Positions 43,005-53,723 are shown, numbered from the stretch's first letter. The stretch: 64,000 nucleotides of DNA from Cytobacillus luteolus (GCF_017873715.1 NZ_JAGGKM010000004.1:1-64000), one strand, 5' to 3'. A program made the numbers and translations. Notes: a model not told the origin generated them from the letters alone.

Positions 43005-44348
43005 TTACCCCCTAATTGTTGATGATAAAAGTAATTCCTTATATAGTCTACTTGTGTCATCAGCAATTTTATGCCAGTTGTACTTCGATTTAACTTTTTC
43101 TTTCGCATTAAGCCCTAATCTGTGTGCAATTTCATCATTATCTAATAGATAAAGAATCTTTTCGGTTAAGTCATTTACATCTCCTGGTTTTATTTTTATG
43201 CCCGTAACATGGTCTTCAATGATACTTGTCAATCCACCTGTATCAGACACGATAGTTGGTTTTCCATTGATCATTCCTTCTAAGGCAACAATACCAAAGG
43301 GTTCGTATGTACTCGGAAATAATGCAATATTACATTTTTTAAATAGGGCATTTCGTTCTTGATCATTAATAAAACCGATAAAGTTTATATGATGATCAAG
43401 ACCCCGTTCGTTAATAATGGTTTGATAACGTTTTAAGAGTGGACCTTCCCCAGCAATTAAAAATAAGGATAACGGGTAACGCTGTATAATCTGAGGAGCA
43501 GCATCAATGATCATTTCAAATCCTTTTTCATTGACAATTCTTCCGATAGAAAAAATAAGGTGACTATACGGTCTGCCAATACTATCTGTCAGTAGTTCGG
43601 TATTATCCGTCTCTTTAAATTGGTTTGGGTCAACCCCATTTGGAATTACATCAATCTCATGTTGAGTAAGCGAAAAGATTGATTCTACCTCATTTTTCAT
43701 GTAGTCACTACAAACAATAACATGATCTGCTTCATCAACAAGTCTTTGTTCTTTTTCATGTATTAAATGATTTGTTTGCGTAAAAAGTCCATTATTTCTT
43801 CCCCACTCAGTTGCATGAATAGTTACCATAAGAGGCTTCCTTCGAATGGTTTGAAGGGTTAATGCAGCCTCACCAACAAGCCAGTCATGTGCATGAATCA
43901 AATGAATAGAAAATTGATCCATTACCTCAAGAGCCTTAACAGCCAACTTAATATTTAATTCACGAACCCACTTAAGGAAATGGATGGAATTAAAATCACC
44001 TATAGAAACACGGTGTACATGGACACCGTCGATGACCTCATACAGAGGTGCGCCATCTAGCGTTGTTGTTAATACATGAATGGTAAGTCCTTTATGGACT
44101 AAGTGTCTTGAAAGGTCATATACGTGACGTGCTAGACCACCAACAACATGTGGGGGAAACTCCCAGCTTAGCATTAAAATTGCTAGTGCATCTTTTTCTT
44201 TTAATGGAAGTTGGTTTGTGTTTATTTCTGGTAAATTAAGATTAAAGGAACGAAGGGATTTTACTTCTTCATCAGTTAAGCGATCTTCACAAGAATAAGA
44301 AGTATATGTACTAAAGTTCTCTTGCCAGGTATTATTTTGTTTTTTCAA
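43005..44348 (-). CDS. GT4-family glycosyltransferase
   Basis: 447 residues of GT-B fold. The N-terminal donor-site loop WEFPPHVVGGLARHVYDLSRHL (starting near 57) resembles glycogen synthase and maltose-1-phosphate-forming GlgM. HAHDWLVGEAA lies near 152, FSIGRIVNEKGFE in the C-terminal half, and the EX7E motif is EPFGIVALE. No signal peptide. In B. subtilis the gene at this position is the glycosyltransferase-like yqgM. Product unknown; with the adjacent nucleotidyltransferase an intracellular glucan is one possibility. Confidence 0.9.
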   Translation of the reverse strand: MKKQNNTWQENFSTYTSYSCEDRLTDEEVKSLRSFNLNLPEINTNQLPLKEKDALAILMLSWEFPPHVVGGLARHVYDLSRHLVHKGLTIHVLTTTLDGAPLYEVIDGVHVHRVSIGDFNSIHFLKWVRELNIKLAVKALEVMDQFSIHLIHAHDWLVGEAALTLQTIRRKPLMVTIHATEWGRNNGLFTQTNHLIHEKEQRLVDEADHVIVCSDYMKNEVESIFSLTQHEIDVIPNGVDPNQFKETDNTELLTDSIGRPYSHLIFSIGRIVNEKGFEMIIDAAPQIIQRYPLSLFLIAGEGPLLKRYQTIINERGLDHHINFIGFINDQERNALFKKCNIALFPSTYEPFGIVALEGMINGKPTIVSDTGGLTSIIEDHVTGIKIKPGDVNDLTEKILYLLDNDEIAHRLGLNAKEKVKSKYNWHKIADDTSRLYKELLLSSTIRG

Positions 44349-44482
44349 CTTCTCACCCCCTCATCCGAACGTTACTGTCTATTTTCAAGTATACCCTTTT
44401 AAAGTAATGTTTCAACATTCAGAAATTGTCGATATTTAGCTAAATATGGTATAAATGTACTTAGATATTTGATTGAGGTGAA

Positions 44483-44839
44483 ATGATGGAATATATGATT
44501 ATAGGATTACTACTATTTGCGGTGCTGCTTTTACTAGTATCATTCTTTAGAAAAGATAAACTAAACGAAATTGAGGAGCAGGTAGATCAGCTTTCTTTAA
44601 CACTCATGCACGAAACTTATCAATTGAAAAAGAAGATGAAGATTCTCGAGGAGGAACTGTTGATTAATGAGCAGGAGATTCCCAAACCTATATCACCTAT
44701 TCGAGATGAGAATGAGTACATACTCACTCAAATCGAAAAGGGGATGGCATTTGATCAGATTGCAAAGGAATCAGGCCTTCCTACAGAAGAGGTCCGTTTG
44801 TTAGCAGAACGAGCAAAAAGGCAGAGTAATGGCTTATGA
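44483..44839 (+). CDS. Membrane-anchored coiled-coil protein with HTH-like tail
   Basis: 118 residues: one N-terminal transmembrane helix (about 4-22), a coiled coil (28-62), a linker and a C-terminal helix-turn-helix-like segment (ILTQIEKGMAFDQIAKESGLPTEEVRLL). It resembles the small Bacillus proteins located next to pst (yqzC/yqzD position). Stop and next start overlap by four bases (ATGA), so both genes are coupled. Confidence 0.8.
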   Translation: MMEYMIIGLLLFAVLLLLVSFFRKDKLNEIEEQVDQLSLTLMHETYQLKKKMKILEEELLINEQEIPKPISPIRDENEYILTQIEKGMAFDQIAKESGLPTEEVRLLAERAKRQSNGL

Positions 44840-45312
44840 CAAATAGTATGCTACGTGGCATTGCAATGGGAATGATTATAGCGACCTGTCTATTATCCGC
44901 TGTCCATTTCTTAACACCTCAACAGGGTAATAAGTTAACTAAAGAAGACCTAGAGCTTTATCTCGCTAACCAGGACTTAGTGGCAATACCTCAACAAGAG
45001 TACGAGGATCTTCAAACGCAAGATACTAATGCTAATAAGAACGATTCTGTTAAACCTGAATCAGAGAAAAAAGAAGAAGTTGTAAAGGATAAAGAAGATG
45101 AATCTCTAAAACACTTTACATTAATCATCGTTTCTGGAATGAATAGTCTCGAAATTGCAAACTTATTAGAAGATAATCAGATTATTTCTAGTGGAAAAGA
45201 GTTTGATATTTATCTGACTGAAAATGAATTAAATACATTAATTCAAATAGGAACATATGACTTAAGTAGTGACATGAGCTTTCAAACGATTGCAGATATA
45301 ATCACCAAATAA
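44836..45312 (+). CDS. Membrane protein with MltG-like N-terminal-type domain
   Basis: 158 residues: an N-terminal helix (about 8-24), an acidic Lys/Glu linker, and a C-terminal LysM/YceG-like fold (HFTLIIVSGMNSLEIANLLEDNQII...FDIYLTENELNTLIQIGTYDLSSDMS). This is the substrate-side module seen before the catalytic part of endolytic transglycosylases, which is absent here. Translationally coupled to the previous gene. Function unknown. Confidence 0.8.
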   Translation: MTNSMLRGIAMGMIIATCLLSAVHFLTPQQGNKLTKEDLELYLANQDLVAIPQQEYEDLQTQDTNANKNDSVKPESEKKEEVVKDKEDESLKHFTLIIVSGMNSLEIANLLEDNQIISSGKEFDIYLTENELNTLIQIGTYDLSSDMSFQTIADIITK

Positions 45313-45350
45313 AAAAATCTCAAGCTTAGGAAGGCTTGAGATTTTTTATT
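45311..45350 (+). terminator. Bidirectional terminator, 44836 gene/phoU
   Basis: AAAAAATCTCAAGC, TTAGGAAG, GCTTGAGATTTTTT between convergent genes. Confidence 0.92.
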
Positions 45351-46009
45351 TACGTATTTAAGTCGTACTGTTTCGCTCTAACCATGAAGATAATGTGTTC
45401 TGACATATTGGTTGTATGATCAGCAATACGTTCGATATAGCGACAAACAAAGGCTAGCTGTGTAATTTGGTTGATAGACTGTGGATTCTTTGTCATCAGT
45501 TCTAATAGCTCTTGAGTTAACTTACCATATAATGCGTCAACTGCATCATCAGAAGCTGCAGTTTCTCTTGCTAAAACTGGATCCTCATTGATGTAGGCTT
45601 CAACAACCTTTGATAGCATATCTAAAGCCATATCAGCCATTTTTGGAATCTCAACAATTGGTTTAATTAATGGTCCGTTACCAATGTGTAGAATAGATTT
45701 AGAAATATTTACTGCTAAATCACCAATTCTCTCAACATCATTGGAAAATTTTAAAGCAGCAATAATTTTACGTAAATCAGTTGCAACTGGTTGTTGTTGT
45801 GCAATTAATTGAACAACAAGGTTATTAATTTTTTCATCTAATTGATTAATTTTTGCATCGTCTTCAATAATTTGCTTTGCTTTTTCAAAATCTAATTCAG
45901 CCAATGCTTTAATTGAATCTTCAACAGATGTTCGAGCGAGCGATGCCATTTCAAGTAAACTGTCTTTAAGCTTTGTTAAATCTTTGTCAAAAGAACTTCT
46001 AATAGCCAT
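45350..46009 (-). CDS. phoU: Phosphate signalling protein PhoU
   Basis: 219 residues, two tandem three-helix PhoU repeats with metal-binding E/DxxxD motifs (NDVERIGDLAVNIS near 92, and YIERIADHTTNMSEH near 193). PhoU links Pst transport to PhoR signalling in many bacteria and tempers phosphate uptake. It is the last gene of pstSCAB-phoU. As I recall, the B. subtilis pst operon has two pstB genes and no phoU, so this organism differs. Confidence 0.95.
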   Translation of the reverse strand: MAIRSSFDKDLTKLKDSLLEMASLARTSVEDSIKALAELDFEKAKQIIEDDAKINQLDEKINNLVVQLIAQQQPVATDLRKIIAALKFSNDVERIGDLAVNISKSILHIGNGPLIKPIVEIPKMADMALDMLSKVVEAYINEDPVLARETAASDDAVDALYGKLTQELLELMTKNPQSINQITQLAFVCRYIERIADHTTNMSEHIIFMVRAKQYDLNT

Positions 46010-46074
46010 AGTATAAATACACCTCTTCTTTAGATGGTAAGTCTAACCTCTCGGACATGAAATTCTTTTATAAA

Positions 46075-46884
46075 TCATCCAAATCTTCCTGTAATATAAT
46101 CTTCGGTGCGTTTATCCTCAGGGTTTGAGAAAATTTTATCTGTTTCATCAAATTCAACAACCTCACCACTTAAGAAAAAGGCTGTTTTATCTGAGATACG
46201 TGCTGCTTGCTGCATATTATGTGTAACTATAATAATACTATAGTTCTGCTTTAATTCCTGCACAAGTTCTTCTACTTTTAACGTTGAAATTGGGTCAAGA
46301 GCAGAGGTTGGCTCATCCATTAAGATTACATCAGGCTCAATTGCTAAACATCTTGCTATACATAGACGTTGTTGTTGTCCTCCTGATAACCCATATGCAT
46401 TTTCAGTTAAACGATCTTTTACTTCATTCCAAATTGCTGCACCACGTAAGCTCTTTTCGACAATTTCATCTAGAATCTTTTTGTTTTTGATACCATGAAT
46501 TCTTGGTCCGTATGCGATATTATCATAAATCGACTTTGGAAATGGATTTGGTTTTTGGAATACCATTCCTACATTCGTTCTAAGGTCTTCAACCTTATAT
46601 GATTTATCAAATATATTTTTCTCTCTATACAAAATTTCACCAGAAACACGTACAGTTGGAACTAACTCAACCATACGGTTCAATGTTTTTATATAAGTAG
46701 ACTTACCACAACCTGAAGGTCCAATAATCGCGGTAACTTCATTTTCATTTATAGCAAGGTTTATATTTTTTAATGCTTGATCTTCACCGTACCATAAATT
46801 TAAATCTCTAGTGTCATAAACTACTTTCTTGTTTGTTGTACTTTCTATCTTCTCTTTATTTTCACGATCGGCAATAACCACCAT
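46075..46884 (-). CDS. pstB: Phosphate ABC transporter ATPase PstB
   Basis: 269 residues: Walker [11 protein letters not shown]-loop VFQKPNPFP, signature LSGGQQQR, Walker B with DEPTSALDP and switch His in VTHNMQQA. Drives high-affinity phosphate import through PstC/PstA. An N-terminal extension of about 20 residues precedes the ABC domain. Single copy in this operon. Confidence 0.97.
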   Translation of the reverse strand: MVVIADRENKEKIESTTNKKVVYDTRDLNLWYGEDQALKNINLAINENEVTAIIGPSGCGKSTYIKTLNRMVELVPTVRVSGEILYREKNIFDKSYKVEDLRTNVGMVFQKPNPFPKSIYDNIAYGPRIHGIKNKKILDEIVEKSLRGAAIWNEVKDRLTENAYGLSGGQQQRLCIARCLAIEPDVILMDEPTSALDPISTLKVEELVQELKQNYSIIIVTHNMQQAARISDKTAFFLSGEVVEFDETDKIFSNPEDKRTEDYITGRFG

Positions 46885-46901
46885 AAAAGAATGCCCCCCA
46901 A

Positions 46902-47786
46902 TTAATATCTCTTCTGAAACTTGTTACGGATAATAACCGCAATTGAATTCATAACCAATAACACAAAAAGTAAAACAACAATTGTAGCTGCAGCAAGATT
47001 TGCGTATTCAGCAACTAATGCTGAGTCAATTGTCCAGTAGTAAATCTGCATTGGTAAAATTGTGAACTTATCAAAAATGCTATCTGGTAAAGGAATTAAT
47101 AATGCAGGAATACCAATTACTACTAGTGGTGCCGTTTCACCAATTGCTCTTGATAAAGCTAAGATAGCCCCCGTTAAAATGCCAGGTAAGGAAGCAGGTA
47201 ACACAACTGTTCTGATTGTTTGCCATTTAGTTGCACCCATTCCATATGAGGCTTCCTTCAAGAAATTAGGTACTGCACGAATAGCCTCCTGGCTTGCTAC
47301 AACCACAATCGGCAGAACAAGAAGTGACATCGTTAAACCACCAGCTAAAACGATATTACCCAAATCAGCACCTCTTACAAAAATAGTCAAACCTAATAGT
47401 CCAAATACGATTGAAGGAACACCAGCCAGGTTTGAGATATTTGTTTGAATGAATGATTGGAGTTTTCCTTTTTTTGCATATTCCTCCATGTATATGGCTG
47501 TACCCACACCCAATAACATTGTTATAGGCGCTACAACAAGCATTAACCAAAGGGTTCCAAGTATCGCACCCATAATCCCCGCTTTTTCAGCATTGGTTGA
47601 AAGTTTATTCGTAATGAATTGTAAATCAATCCATCCCAAACTCTGTGAAATAACACGGTAAAATAAAATAATTAACACAAGTAATCCAAATAATGTCGCA
47701 ATTAAAAATAGTAGTTTTGCAAAATTATTGTTAAATATGCGAGAATTCATTCGTTTTTGTACTTGAGTAGAATCTACATATTTCAT
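46902..47786 (-). CDS. pstA: Phosphate ABC transporter permease PstA
   Basis: 294 residues, six transmembrane helices; the EAA-like loop contains [26 protein letters not shown] and [13 protein letters not shown]. One base separates it from pstC, so the two are coupled. Confidence 0.96.
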   Translation of the reverse strand: MKYVDSTQVQKRMNSRIFNNNFAKLLFLIATLFGLLVLIILFYRVISQSLGWIDLQFITNKLSTNAEKAGIMGAILGTLWLMLVVAPITMLLGVGTAIYMEEYAKKGKLQSFIQTNISNLAGVPSIVFGLLGLTIFVRGADLGNIVLAGGLTMSLLVLPIVVVASQEAIRAVPNFLKEASYGMGATKWQTIRTVVLPASLPGILTGAILALSRAIGETAPLVVIGIPALLIPLPDSIFDKFTILPMQIYYWTIDSALVAEYANLAAATIVVLLFVLLVMNSIAVIIRNKFQKRY

Positions 47787-47787
47787 T

Positions 47788-48738
47788 TTAATATTCCTCC
47801 CTAAACTTACGAGAGATATACTGAGCCACTAAATTCATAATCAGTGTAAATACAAACAATGTCATTGCAACAGCATAAAGACTAAAATACAGGGTTGTTC
47901 CAGCAGCTGCTTCTCCCCCAGATACTTCAACAATATAAGCTGTCATTGTTTGCATTGATTGAGTGATATCAAACGTGAAATTTTTAGAACTTCCACTAGC
48001 AATAGTAACAATCATCGTTTCCCCGATTGCACGTGAAATTCCAAGTACAAATGAGGCGGCAATACCAGAAATTGCAGCAGGGATAACTACTTTCCAAGTC
48101 ACTTCTAATTTAGTTGCACCTAGAGCTAATGCACCTTCTCTCATTGCATTTGGTACAGAGCTCATCGCATCCTCTGAAAGTGACGCTACCATAGGTATAA
48201 TCATAATCCCCATTACAATTCCTGGACTGAGGATATTGGTCGATTCTAGACCAGGGATAAATGTTCTTAATAGAGGAGTAACAAACGTAAATGCAAAGAA
48301 TCCATAAACAATAGTTGGAATACCTGCAAGTACTTCTAAGATAGGCTTTAGAATTCTTCTAATTTTATCACTAGCATATTCACTTAAATAGATTGCAGAC
48401 ATTAGTCCAATCGGTATAGCAACAAACATCGCTATTACGGATGAAAGTAATGTACCAGTTAAAAGCGGTAACACACCGAACTTTGCATTTTCTCCTAATG
48501 GTTTTAGTTCAGTTCCTGTAAAAAACTCTAGAAAAGGAACCTCTCTGAAAAAAGCGATTGTTTCCCTAAGTAATGTGAATAATATACCGATTGTTGTCAA
48601 AATTGAAATGACTGCAATTAATAATAAAATAGTAGGAATTAATTTCTCAAAATAATTAGAAATGTTTTTTGCATTCTTTTTCTCTTTTATCATTTCTCTA
48701 ATATTTTGTTTACTGGCGTTATCCAAGGTTTTAGCCAT
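47788..48738 (-). CDS. pstC: Phosphate ABC transporter permease PstC
   Basis: 316 residues with six membrane helices. The ABC-coupling loop is EGALALGATKLEVTWKVVIPAAISGI, followed by LGISRAIGETMIV. Partner of PstA in the phosphate channel. Confidence 0.96.
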   Translation of the reverse strand: MAKTLDNASKQNIREMIKEKKNAKNISNYFEKLIPTILLLIAVISILTTIGILFTLLRETIAFFREVPFLEFFTGTELKPLGENAKFGVLPLLTGTLLSSVIAMFVAIPIGLMSAIYLSEYASDKIRRILKPILEVLAGIPTIVYGFFAFTFVTPLLRTFIPGLESTNILSPGIVMGIMIIPMVASLSEDAMSSVPNAMREGALALGATKLEVTWKVVIPAAISGIAASFVLGISRAIGETMIVTIASGSSKNFTFDITQSMQTMTAYIVEVSGGEAAAGTTLYFSLYAVAMTLFVFTLIMNLVAQYISRKFREEY

Positions 48739-48813
48739 GTTTTTAAAATACCCCTTTCATCCTTCACAACTTATATGTAAGGACAAGTGTAAAATCTCAT
48801 TAAATAGCATAAG

Positions 48814-48847
48814 AAGATGAGGTGCTATCTAAGAGCACTCCCATCTT
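48814..48847 (-). terminator. Intercistronic hairpin between pstS and pstC
   Basis: AAGATGGGAGTGCT...AGCACCTCATCTT with no strong T-run. It may act as a partial terminator or an mRNA 3'-end stabiliser, giving more PstS than the permease, as is usual for binding proteins. Confidence 0.6.
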
Positions 48848-48856
48848 CGAATAATA

Positions 48857-49852
48857 TTATTTTAAAGCTTCTAGCTCTTCTACTACAGTTTGAATTTCTG
48901 CGTCTGTTAAAGGTGCAAATCCAGTTTCAGCAGCTACAGTTTGAGCATTTTGCATTGTATAGATTGCAAAATCTAATACTTGTGGTTTTGCTTTAGCCAT
49001 ATTTACATTTAGGTAAGTAAATACAGGGCGTGTAAATGGAGCATAAGAACCATCTTCTTTAATCGTATCAAGAGTTGGTTCAACCGCACCATTTCCAAAA
49101 TTTATTTTCACTGCAGTCAATTTATCTTTGTTATTTACATAGTATCCATATCCAAAGAATCCAATTGCATTTTTATCTTTTGATACTAGATCAACTAGAG
49201 TTGAATATTCTTGTTGTAAGTTAATATCTCCAACTAAATCTTGCTCATCTAGGATTTTCTCGAAGAAGAATTCATAAGTTCCGTGGTTTTCGTTAGGACC
49301 GTATGTTTTAATTGGTTCATTTGGGAAATCCGCGCGAACATCAGACCAGTTCTTTTTACCCGCACTTGCAAGGAAAATATCGATAATTTCTTGTTGAGTT
49401 AATTCAGTAGCCCAGTCGTTTTCTGGATTAATAACAATCGTTAAACCATCAAGAGCAACTTTAAGTTCTTTTACTTCTATTCCTAAATCTTGTGCTGTAG
49501 CAGCTTCTTCATCTTTAATTTTACGAGATGCATTGTTGAAATCAGTTCCATCTTCAACTAAGAATTTTTTAAATCCAGCACTTGTTCCAGCACGGCTTAC
49601 TTCTACAGATACATTTTCTTGTGCTTCAGTCATATAATCTTCAGCCGACTTTGCCATAAATGGGTATACAGTTCCAGACCCATCAACTACAACGCTACCT
49701 TCTAATTCAGCTGTTTCAGCAGCATCACCTTTTGCAGCTTCGTTTCCTGTTTGTTCATTATTTTCTTCTGTGTTTTCAGTACCACATGCAGTAGCAAAAA
49801 CTGCGAATAATGCTAAAGTCAACATAAGAAGTAGGTTTTTAAAGTTTTTCAT
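48857..49852 (-). CDS. pstS: Phosphate-binding lipoprotein PstS
   Basis: 331 residues with a lipobox (ATAC, Cys23), an acidic linker, and the PBP-like domain starting GSGTVYPFMAKSAEDY (phosphate-binding GSGT loop). SRAGTSAGFKKFL and YGPNENHGTYEFFF supply further ligands. It captures phosphate at the outer face and feeds PstCAB. First gene of the operon, preceded by an exceptional PhoP box array. Confidence 0.97.
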   Translation of the reverse strand: MKNFKNLLLMLTLALFAVFATACGTENTEENNEQTGNEAAKGDAAETAELEGSVVVDGSGTVYPFMAKSAEDYMTEAQENVSVEVSRAGTSAGFKKFLVEDGTDFNNASRKIKDEEAATAQDLGIEVKELKVALDGLTIVINPENDWATELTQQEIIDIFLASAGKKNWSDVRADFPNEPIKTYGPNENHGTYEFFFEKILDEQDLVGDINLQQEYSTLVDLVSKDKNAIGFFGYGYYVNNKDKLTAVKINFGNGAVEPTLDTIKEDGSYAPFTRPVFTYLNVNMAKAKPQVLDFAIYTMQNAQTVAAETGFAPLTDAEIQTVVEELEALK

Positions 49853-49914
49853 TCCTTATTTCCCCCTAAGAGTTGTGTTTGATTTGTCCTACAAGAATTA
49901 ATATAAAGGATTAG

Positions 49915-49964
49915 TATTAATTCAGTTTTAACCATTTGTAAAGGTTTTGTAAATTCGTGTAGAA
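49915..49964 (-). promoter_or_regulatory. PhoP box array of the pst operon
   Basis: On the minus strand five hexamers follow each other at exactly 11-base intervals: TTCTAC, TTTACA, TTTACA, TTAAAA, TTAATA, each separated by five bases. This is the Bacillus PhoP direct-repeat pattern (TT-T/C/A-ACA with 5-base spacers). It ends about 63 bases before the pstS start, so the operon should be activated at low phosphate. Confidence 0.9.
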
Positions 49965-49999
49965 ATGTGTATCATTTTTTATTTATGGGCAAATATATC

Positions 50000-50038
50000 A
50001 AAAAAAAAATAGCACGATAGCTAGAAAGCTATGTGCTA
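50000..50038 (-). terminator. Terminator after pbpA
   Basis: AGCACATAGCT, loop, AGCTATCGTGCT followed by nine T on the minus strand. Confidence 0.88.
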
Positions 50039-50062
50039 ATAGTATTAATTTATAAATTTTAA

Positions 50063-52207
50063 TTATTCGTTCTCAACAGAATTGTTTTCTTCTGGCTCGA
50101 CTTCAGTCTGAGTAGATTCTTCAGAGGTATTGCTTGTCATTCGATCTTTTCCTTTCAACTCAAAGTACTTATCTAAAATCCTTTTGCCAATAAAATTATT
50201 AATTGAATGTCTATCACTATAATCAGCATACGCAAATGGAACCACCACTGAAAAAGCAACTTCAGGGTTATCGTAAGGAGCATAGCCAACTAATGTAACA
50301 TTATAGGCAGAGTATAGTTTCTTTTTCTCCCCGAATTTCCCTTCCCCATCATAGTAGAAGGATTCAGCCGTTCCTGTTTTGCCTGCGGGCTTATAAGGTG
50401 CATTTCCAAAATGACCATAGGCTGTACCGCCACTTTCTTGCATTACCTGTCTAAACCCTTCTTGAACACGATCTATTTGTTCAGGTGTCATGTCAATCCT
50501 ATTTAGGATAGAAGGTTCAAATGGTTTAACAACTGGACCTAATTGTTCGTGTTCCATTATTGGTTGACGTATCTCTCGAACAATTTTGGGTTGCATCCTA
50601 TAGCCGCCATTTGCAATTGTTGATACGTACTGTGCCATTTGTAAAGGAGTATACGTATCATATTGCCCTATGGTTAAGTCTAATAAAAATCCTGGTAAAC
50701 TAGTGTTTCTTCCAGTGAATCCAGTTGATTCACCCGGCAAGTCAATTCCGGTCTTAACACCTAACCCAAATTGGCTAAAGTAATTACGCATTGTTGGAAA
50801 AACTTCTTGGTCAAATGGTAGTGCCTTATTAGGTCGATAGGTTGCATTTGCAATAGCGATACCGGTCTTAAACATATAGACATTTGAGGATTTACGTAGA
50901 GCTGTCAAATCATCAATTAATCCCATAGTCGAAACTGATTTCTTCGGGGGACTCCCTTTTATATAGATTGTTTCGTCCCGTAGTCTTGTTCCAATCTGTA
51001 AAACTCCTGTTTGATAACCTGTTAACACAGTAGCACCTTTAATAGCCGATCCCATTGTGTAGGCAGCATTCATATTACCTAACGCGTAATCATCTAACTC
51101 AGGCTTTCCGTCTCTTACAACATACTTCTTACCAGCCATCGTTAAAAGCTCACCGGTCTTTGGGTCCATCATAACAACAAAAGCACTGTCAAGAAAATGT
51201 GTACCCGGCTTTTTCTTAGCAATTAACAGCTCTTCTTCAATGATCTTCTCAACTTCTTGCTGTAAGTCCATATCAATAGATAATACTAAATCTTTGCCGC
51301 GTTCACCTTCTGAGATTACTTTTGTATCAAGAAGATTGTTACCTTTAGTGATATTTTCAATCTTTCCTTTTTGACCATGAAGAACCTCTTCATATTGCTC
51401 TTCTAGATAACTTTTCCCAACTCTATCATTCCTGTTATAGCCACGAGCAAGAAAATAATCTAGTTTTTCCCGAGGTAGTCCCTCTTCAGCAGTTGAAGTG
51501 GTGCCAAGTATGGATCTAAGCATCGAACCATAAGAGTACTCTCTTTCCCAGTCAGTTGTGGTATCAATACCAGGAAGTTCTTCTAAGTGTTCACTTACTA
51601 CAGCATATTCTTTGTTCGAAACATCTTGATTTTTTACAATTTGAGGTGTTAGTGAATAACCTTTATTCAATTCCCTAAAGATGGCTACGACTTCTAACTC
51701 AGCCTCGGATATTTTAGCAAGATCAGATTCAGTAATTCGTTCTAGTTGCCTTTGGTACAGGTCACTATTAGTTAATTCTTTTTCATCCAAAAGCTCCAAT
51801 TCTTCCTCTGTAATTAAAGCCTTTGCTTCTTCATGTCGTGTAATAATCCAATAATCCTTTATATCACGTTCTGTTAGCTTACTAGTGTCCTTTTCGATAA
51901 AAGTTGCAAGTTTTTCAGCAACTTCAACCATTTCTATTGCTTTTGTCCCTTGCGCACGTGTATAGGTAATCGCATGAAGTGGGTTATTGTCCACAATCAC
52001 TCGCCCATAACGGTCGTAGATTTTACCGCGTGGTACTGGTGTACTTACTGTACTATTCTCGGTACGGTCTACCTGCTTTTGATAGTTTTCACCATGGACA
52101 ATTTGCACAACACCTAAGCGGAGTATCAACGCAGAAAACAGGATAAATACAAGGAAAAATAACATATTTAAACGAAAAGGAACATGTGACTTTTTCTTCT
52201 TTTTCAT
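50063..52207 (-). CDS. pbpA: Class B penicillin-binding protein (PbpA/PBP2-like)
   Basis: About 714 residues. An N-terminal membrane helix (near 12-36), a dimerisation domain, then the transpeptidase domain with SAIK (SxxK active site), SSN (SxN) and KTGTAE. PbpA in B. subtilis is a rod-complex transpeptidase in the same chromosomal position between pstS and yqgE. Start: ATG 52207 aligns with known PbpA N-termini; the frame also opens at ATG 52231, which lacks a ribosome-binding site. The C-terminus is Glu-rich. Confidence 0.95.
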   Translation of the reverse strand: MKKKKKSHVPFRLNMLFFLVFILFSALILRLGVVQIVHGENYQKQVDRTENSTVSTPVPRGKIYDRYGRVIVDNNPLHAITYTRAQGTKAIEMVEVAEKLATFIEKDTSKLTERDIKDYWIITRHEEAKALITEEELELLDEKELTNSDLYQRQLERITESDLAKISEAELEVVAIFRELNKGYSLTPQIVKNQDVSNKEYAVVSEHLEELPGIDTTTDWEREYSYGSMLRSILGTTSTAEEGLPREKLDYFLARGYNRNDRVGKSYLEEQYEEVLHGQKGKIENITKGNNLLDTKVISEGERGKDLVLSIDMDLQQEVEKIIEEELLIAKKKPGTHFLDSAFVVMMDPKTGELLTMAGKKYVVRDGKPELDDYALGNMNAAYTMGSAIKGATVLTGYQTGVLQIGTRLRDETIYIKGSPPKKSVSTMGLIDDLTALRKSSNVYMFKTGIAIANATYRPNKALPFDQEVFPTMRNYFSQFGLGVKTGIDLPGESTGFTGRNTSLPGFLLDLTIGQYDTYTPLQMAQYVSTIANGGYRMQPKIVREIRQPIMEHEQLGPVVKPFEPSILNRIDMTPEQIDRVQEGFRQVMQESGGTAYGHFGNAPYKPAGKTGTAESFYYDGEGKFGEKKKLYSAYNVTLVGYAPYDNPEVAFSVVVPFAYADYSDRHSINNFIGKRILDKYFELKGKDRMTSNTSEESTQTEVEPEENNSVENE

Positions 52208-52343
52208 AGTACCAACAACCTTTTTTTTCATTTAAGAACAGAAAAAGGCACCTTAAGGCGGTGCCTTGCTTATTATTTATTCTATAAGAAATCCTTTCGT
52301 TTTACCACTATGAAGATAGAATCATTTTATGGGAATTGTTTGT

Positions 52344-53639
52344 TTAGCTTGTTGCTCCACCTTCCCCTTCAACCAACTTTCGGTTGGATGGTGATTCTAA
52401 CCCTGTTTCTTCATTTGCTTCCTCTGGATCATGGATTGTTACTTTTCTAATGAAAAAATAGATAATCGCATGACCAGCTCCAATGGTTGCAAGTAAGATA
52501 GGAATACTTTTCTTTTCGTCAAAGAAAGAAACAGCAATTAGAAATAAAAGAATAGATACAATCCTACCAGAATTCAGAAATAGTTCTCGAACCACAATAT
52601 ATTCGATTCTCATTTTTGCTGCATTCCAGCCTTTACCTATCACATCGTAGGTTAACGAAATGTAAGGAACCAAAAGAGTAGGGTAAGCAATAGCAATAAC
52701 TACCGCGTAAATTAATAATCGAGCATATGTTACATCAAACAAAATAATATAAATTGCGGCATATAATAGTAAACCACCGATGAGAATTGCTTTTTTTCGA
52801 TACTTTTTCTTAATTAAACGTGTAACGATGAAATAAGAGACAAACGAGACTGCAGCATTTACTAAGCCAAATTTACCAAGTGCTAGTTCACTATTGGTTG
52901 TAATAAAGACCAATACTGAAATAACAAATATGAAAGTCCCTTCTCTTAGTCCCTGAAAAAAATGAGCATTTGTTACAAGCTTCCAGTTTTTATTGTTTTT
53001 TCTTTCTTGAAGAATTCTTCTAAATAAGAAATCGCCCTCAGCCTTTCTCCTTTTAATAAAGAAACTAAGAACAACAGCTCCTGTAAAGAGTGCGAGTGAA
53101 ATAGTAAAAATTACTGTATATCCTGTAAATTTTTCCATTGTTGATATAATGTATCCGGCAACAATTGGTCCAATCATACCAGCAGATGATCCTAATATCC
53201 CTAAAAAGCCATTAAAAAAGTCTCGGGTTTCTGGCTCAGTTATTTCAAAAGTAAGTACATTAAAAGCTAGCCAATAAAAACCATATCCAATTCCGAGTGA
53301 GGCTCCAAGTAATACTAAATATTCAGAGGCGTTTTCACCAATGATGAGGACAGTTATAAAAAAAATGGCTAAAAAGGTGACACCTAGCCTAAGTACAATG
53401 ACTCTGTCTATTTTTTTTGCAAACCTTCCCGCTAACATAAAGGCGAGAGGTTGTAAAACAACAATGGATAAGTTATATAACCCTATGTCAAAAAACTTCC
53501 CTGATTGTTTCCACAAGTAAACATTTACAAAGGTGTTTGAAAGTGAGATGCTTAACGAATACAATCCACCAATTAATAAAAGCAATATTAAATCTTTATT
53601 AATTTCGTTATTTCCTGATAGTTTTCTCAAACCAAACAT
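52344..53639 (-). CDS. yqgE: MFS transporter YqgE
   Basis: About 431 residues with some twelve membrane helices and the MFS loop GRFAKKIDR near residue 63. A C-terminal polar tail of about 25 residues follows. Substrate unknown. Start ATG 53639 has GGGGAG six bases upstream and matches the size known for B. subtilis YqgE; the frame is open 13 codons further. Confidence 0.9.
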   Translation of the reverse strand: MFGLRKLSGNNEINKDLILLLLIGGLYSLSISLSNTFVNVYLWKQSGKFFDIGLYNLSIVVLQPLAFMLAGRFAKKIDRVIVLRLGVTFLAIFFITVLIIGENASEYLVLLGASLGIGYGFYWLAFNVLTFEITEPETRDFFNGFLGILGSSAGMIGPIVAGYIISTMEKFTGYTVIFTISLALFTGAVVLSFFIKRRKAEGDFLFRRILQERKNNKNWKLVTNAHFFQGLREGTFIFVISVLVFITTNSELALGKFGLVNAAVSFVSYFIVTRLIKKKYRKKAILIGGLLLYAAIYIILFDVTYARLLIYAVVIAIAYPTLLVPYISLTYDVIGKGWNAAKMRIEYIVVRELFLNSGRIVSILLFLIAVSFFDEKKSIPILLATIGAGHAIIYFFIRKVTIHDPEEANEETGLESPSNRKLVEGEGGATS

Positions 53640-53723
53640 AGCTGACTCCCCTTCTCTGTCTAATCTGTAGTTTGCCAAAAAGCTTTTACAGATATTCGGA
53701 AATAGAGGAATTAAGCAAAAACA

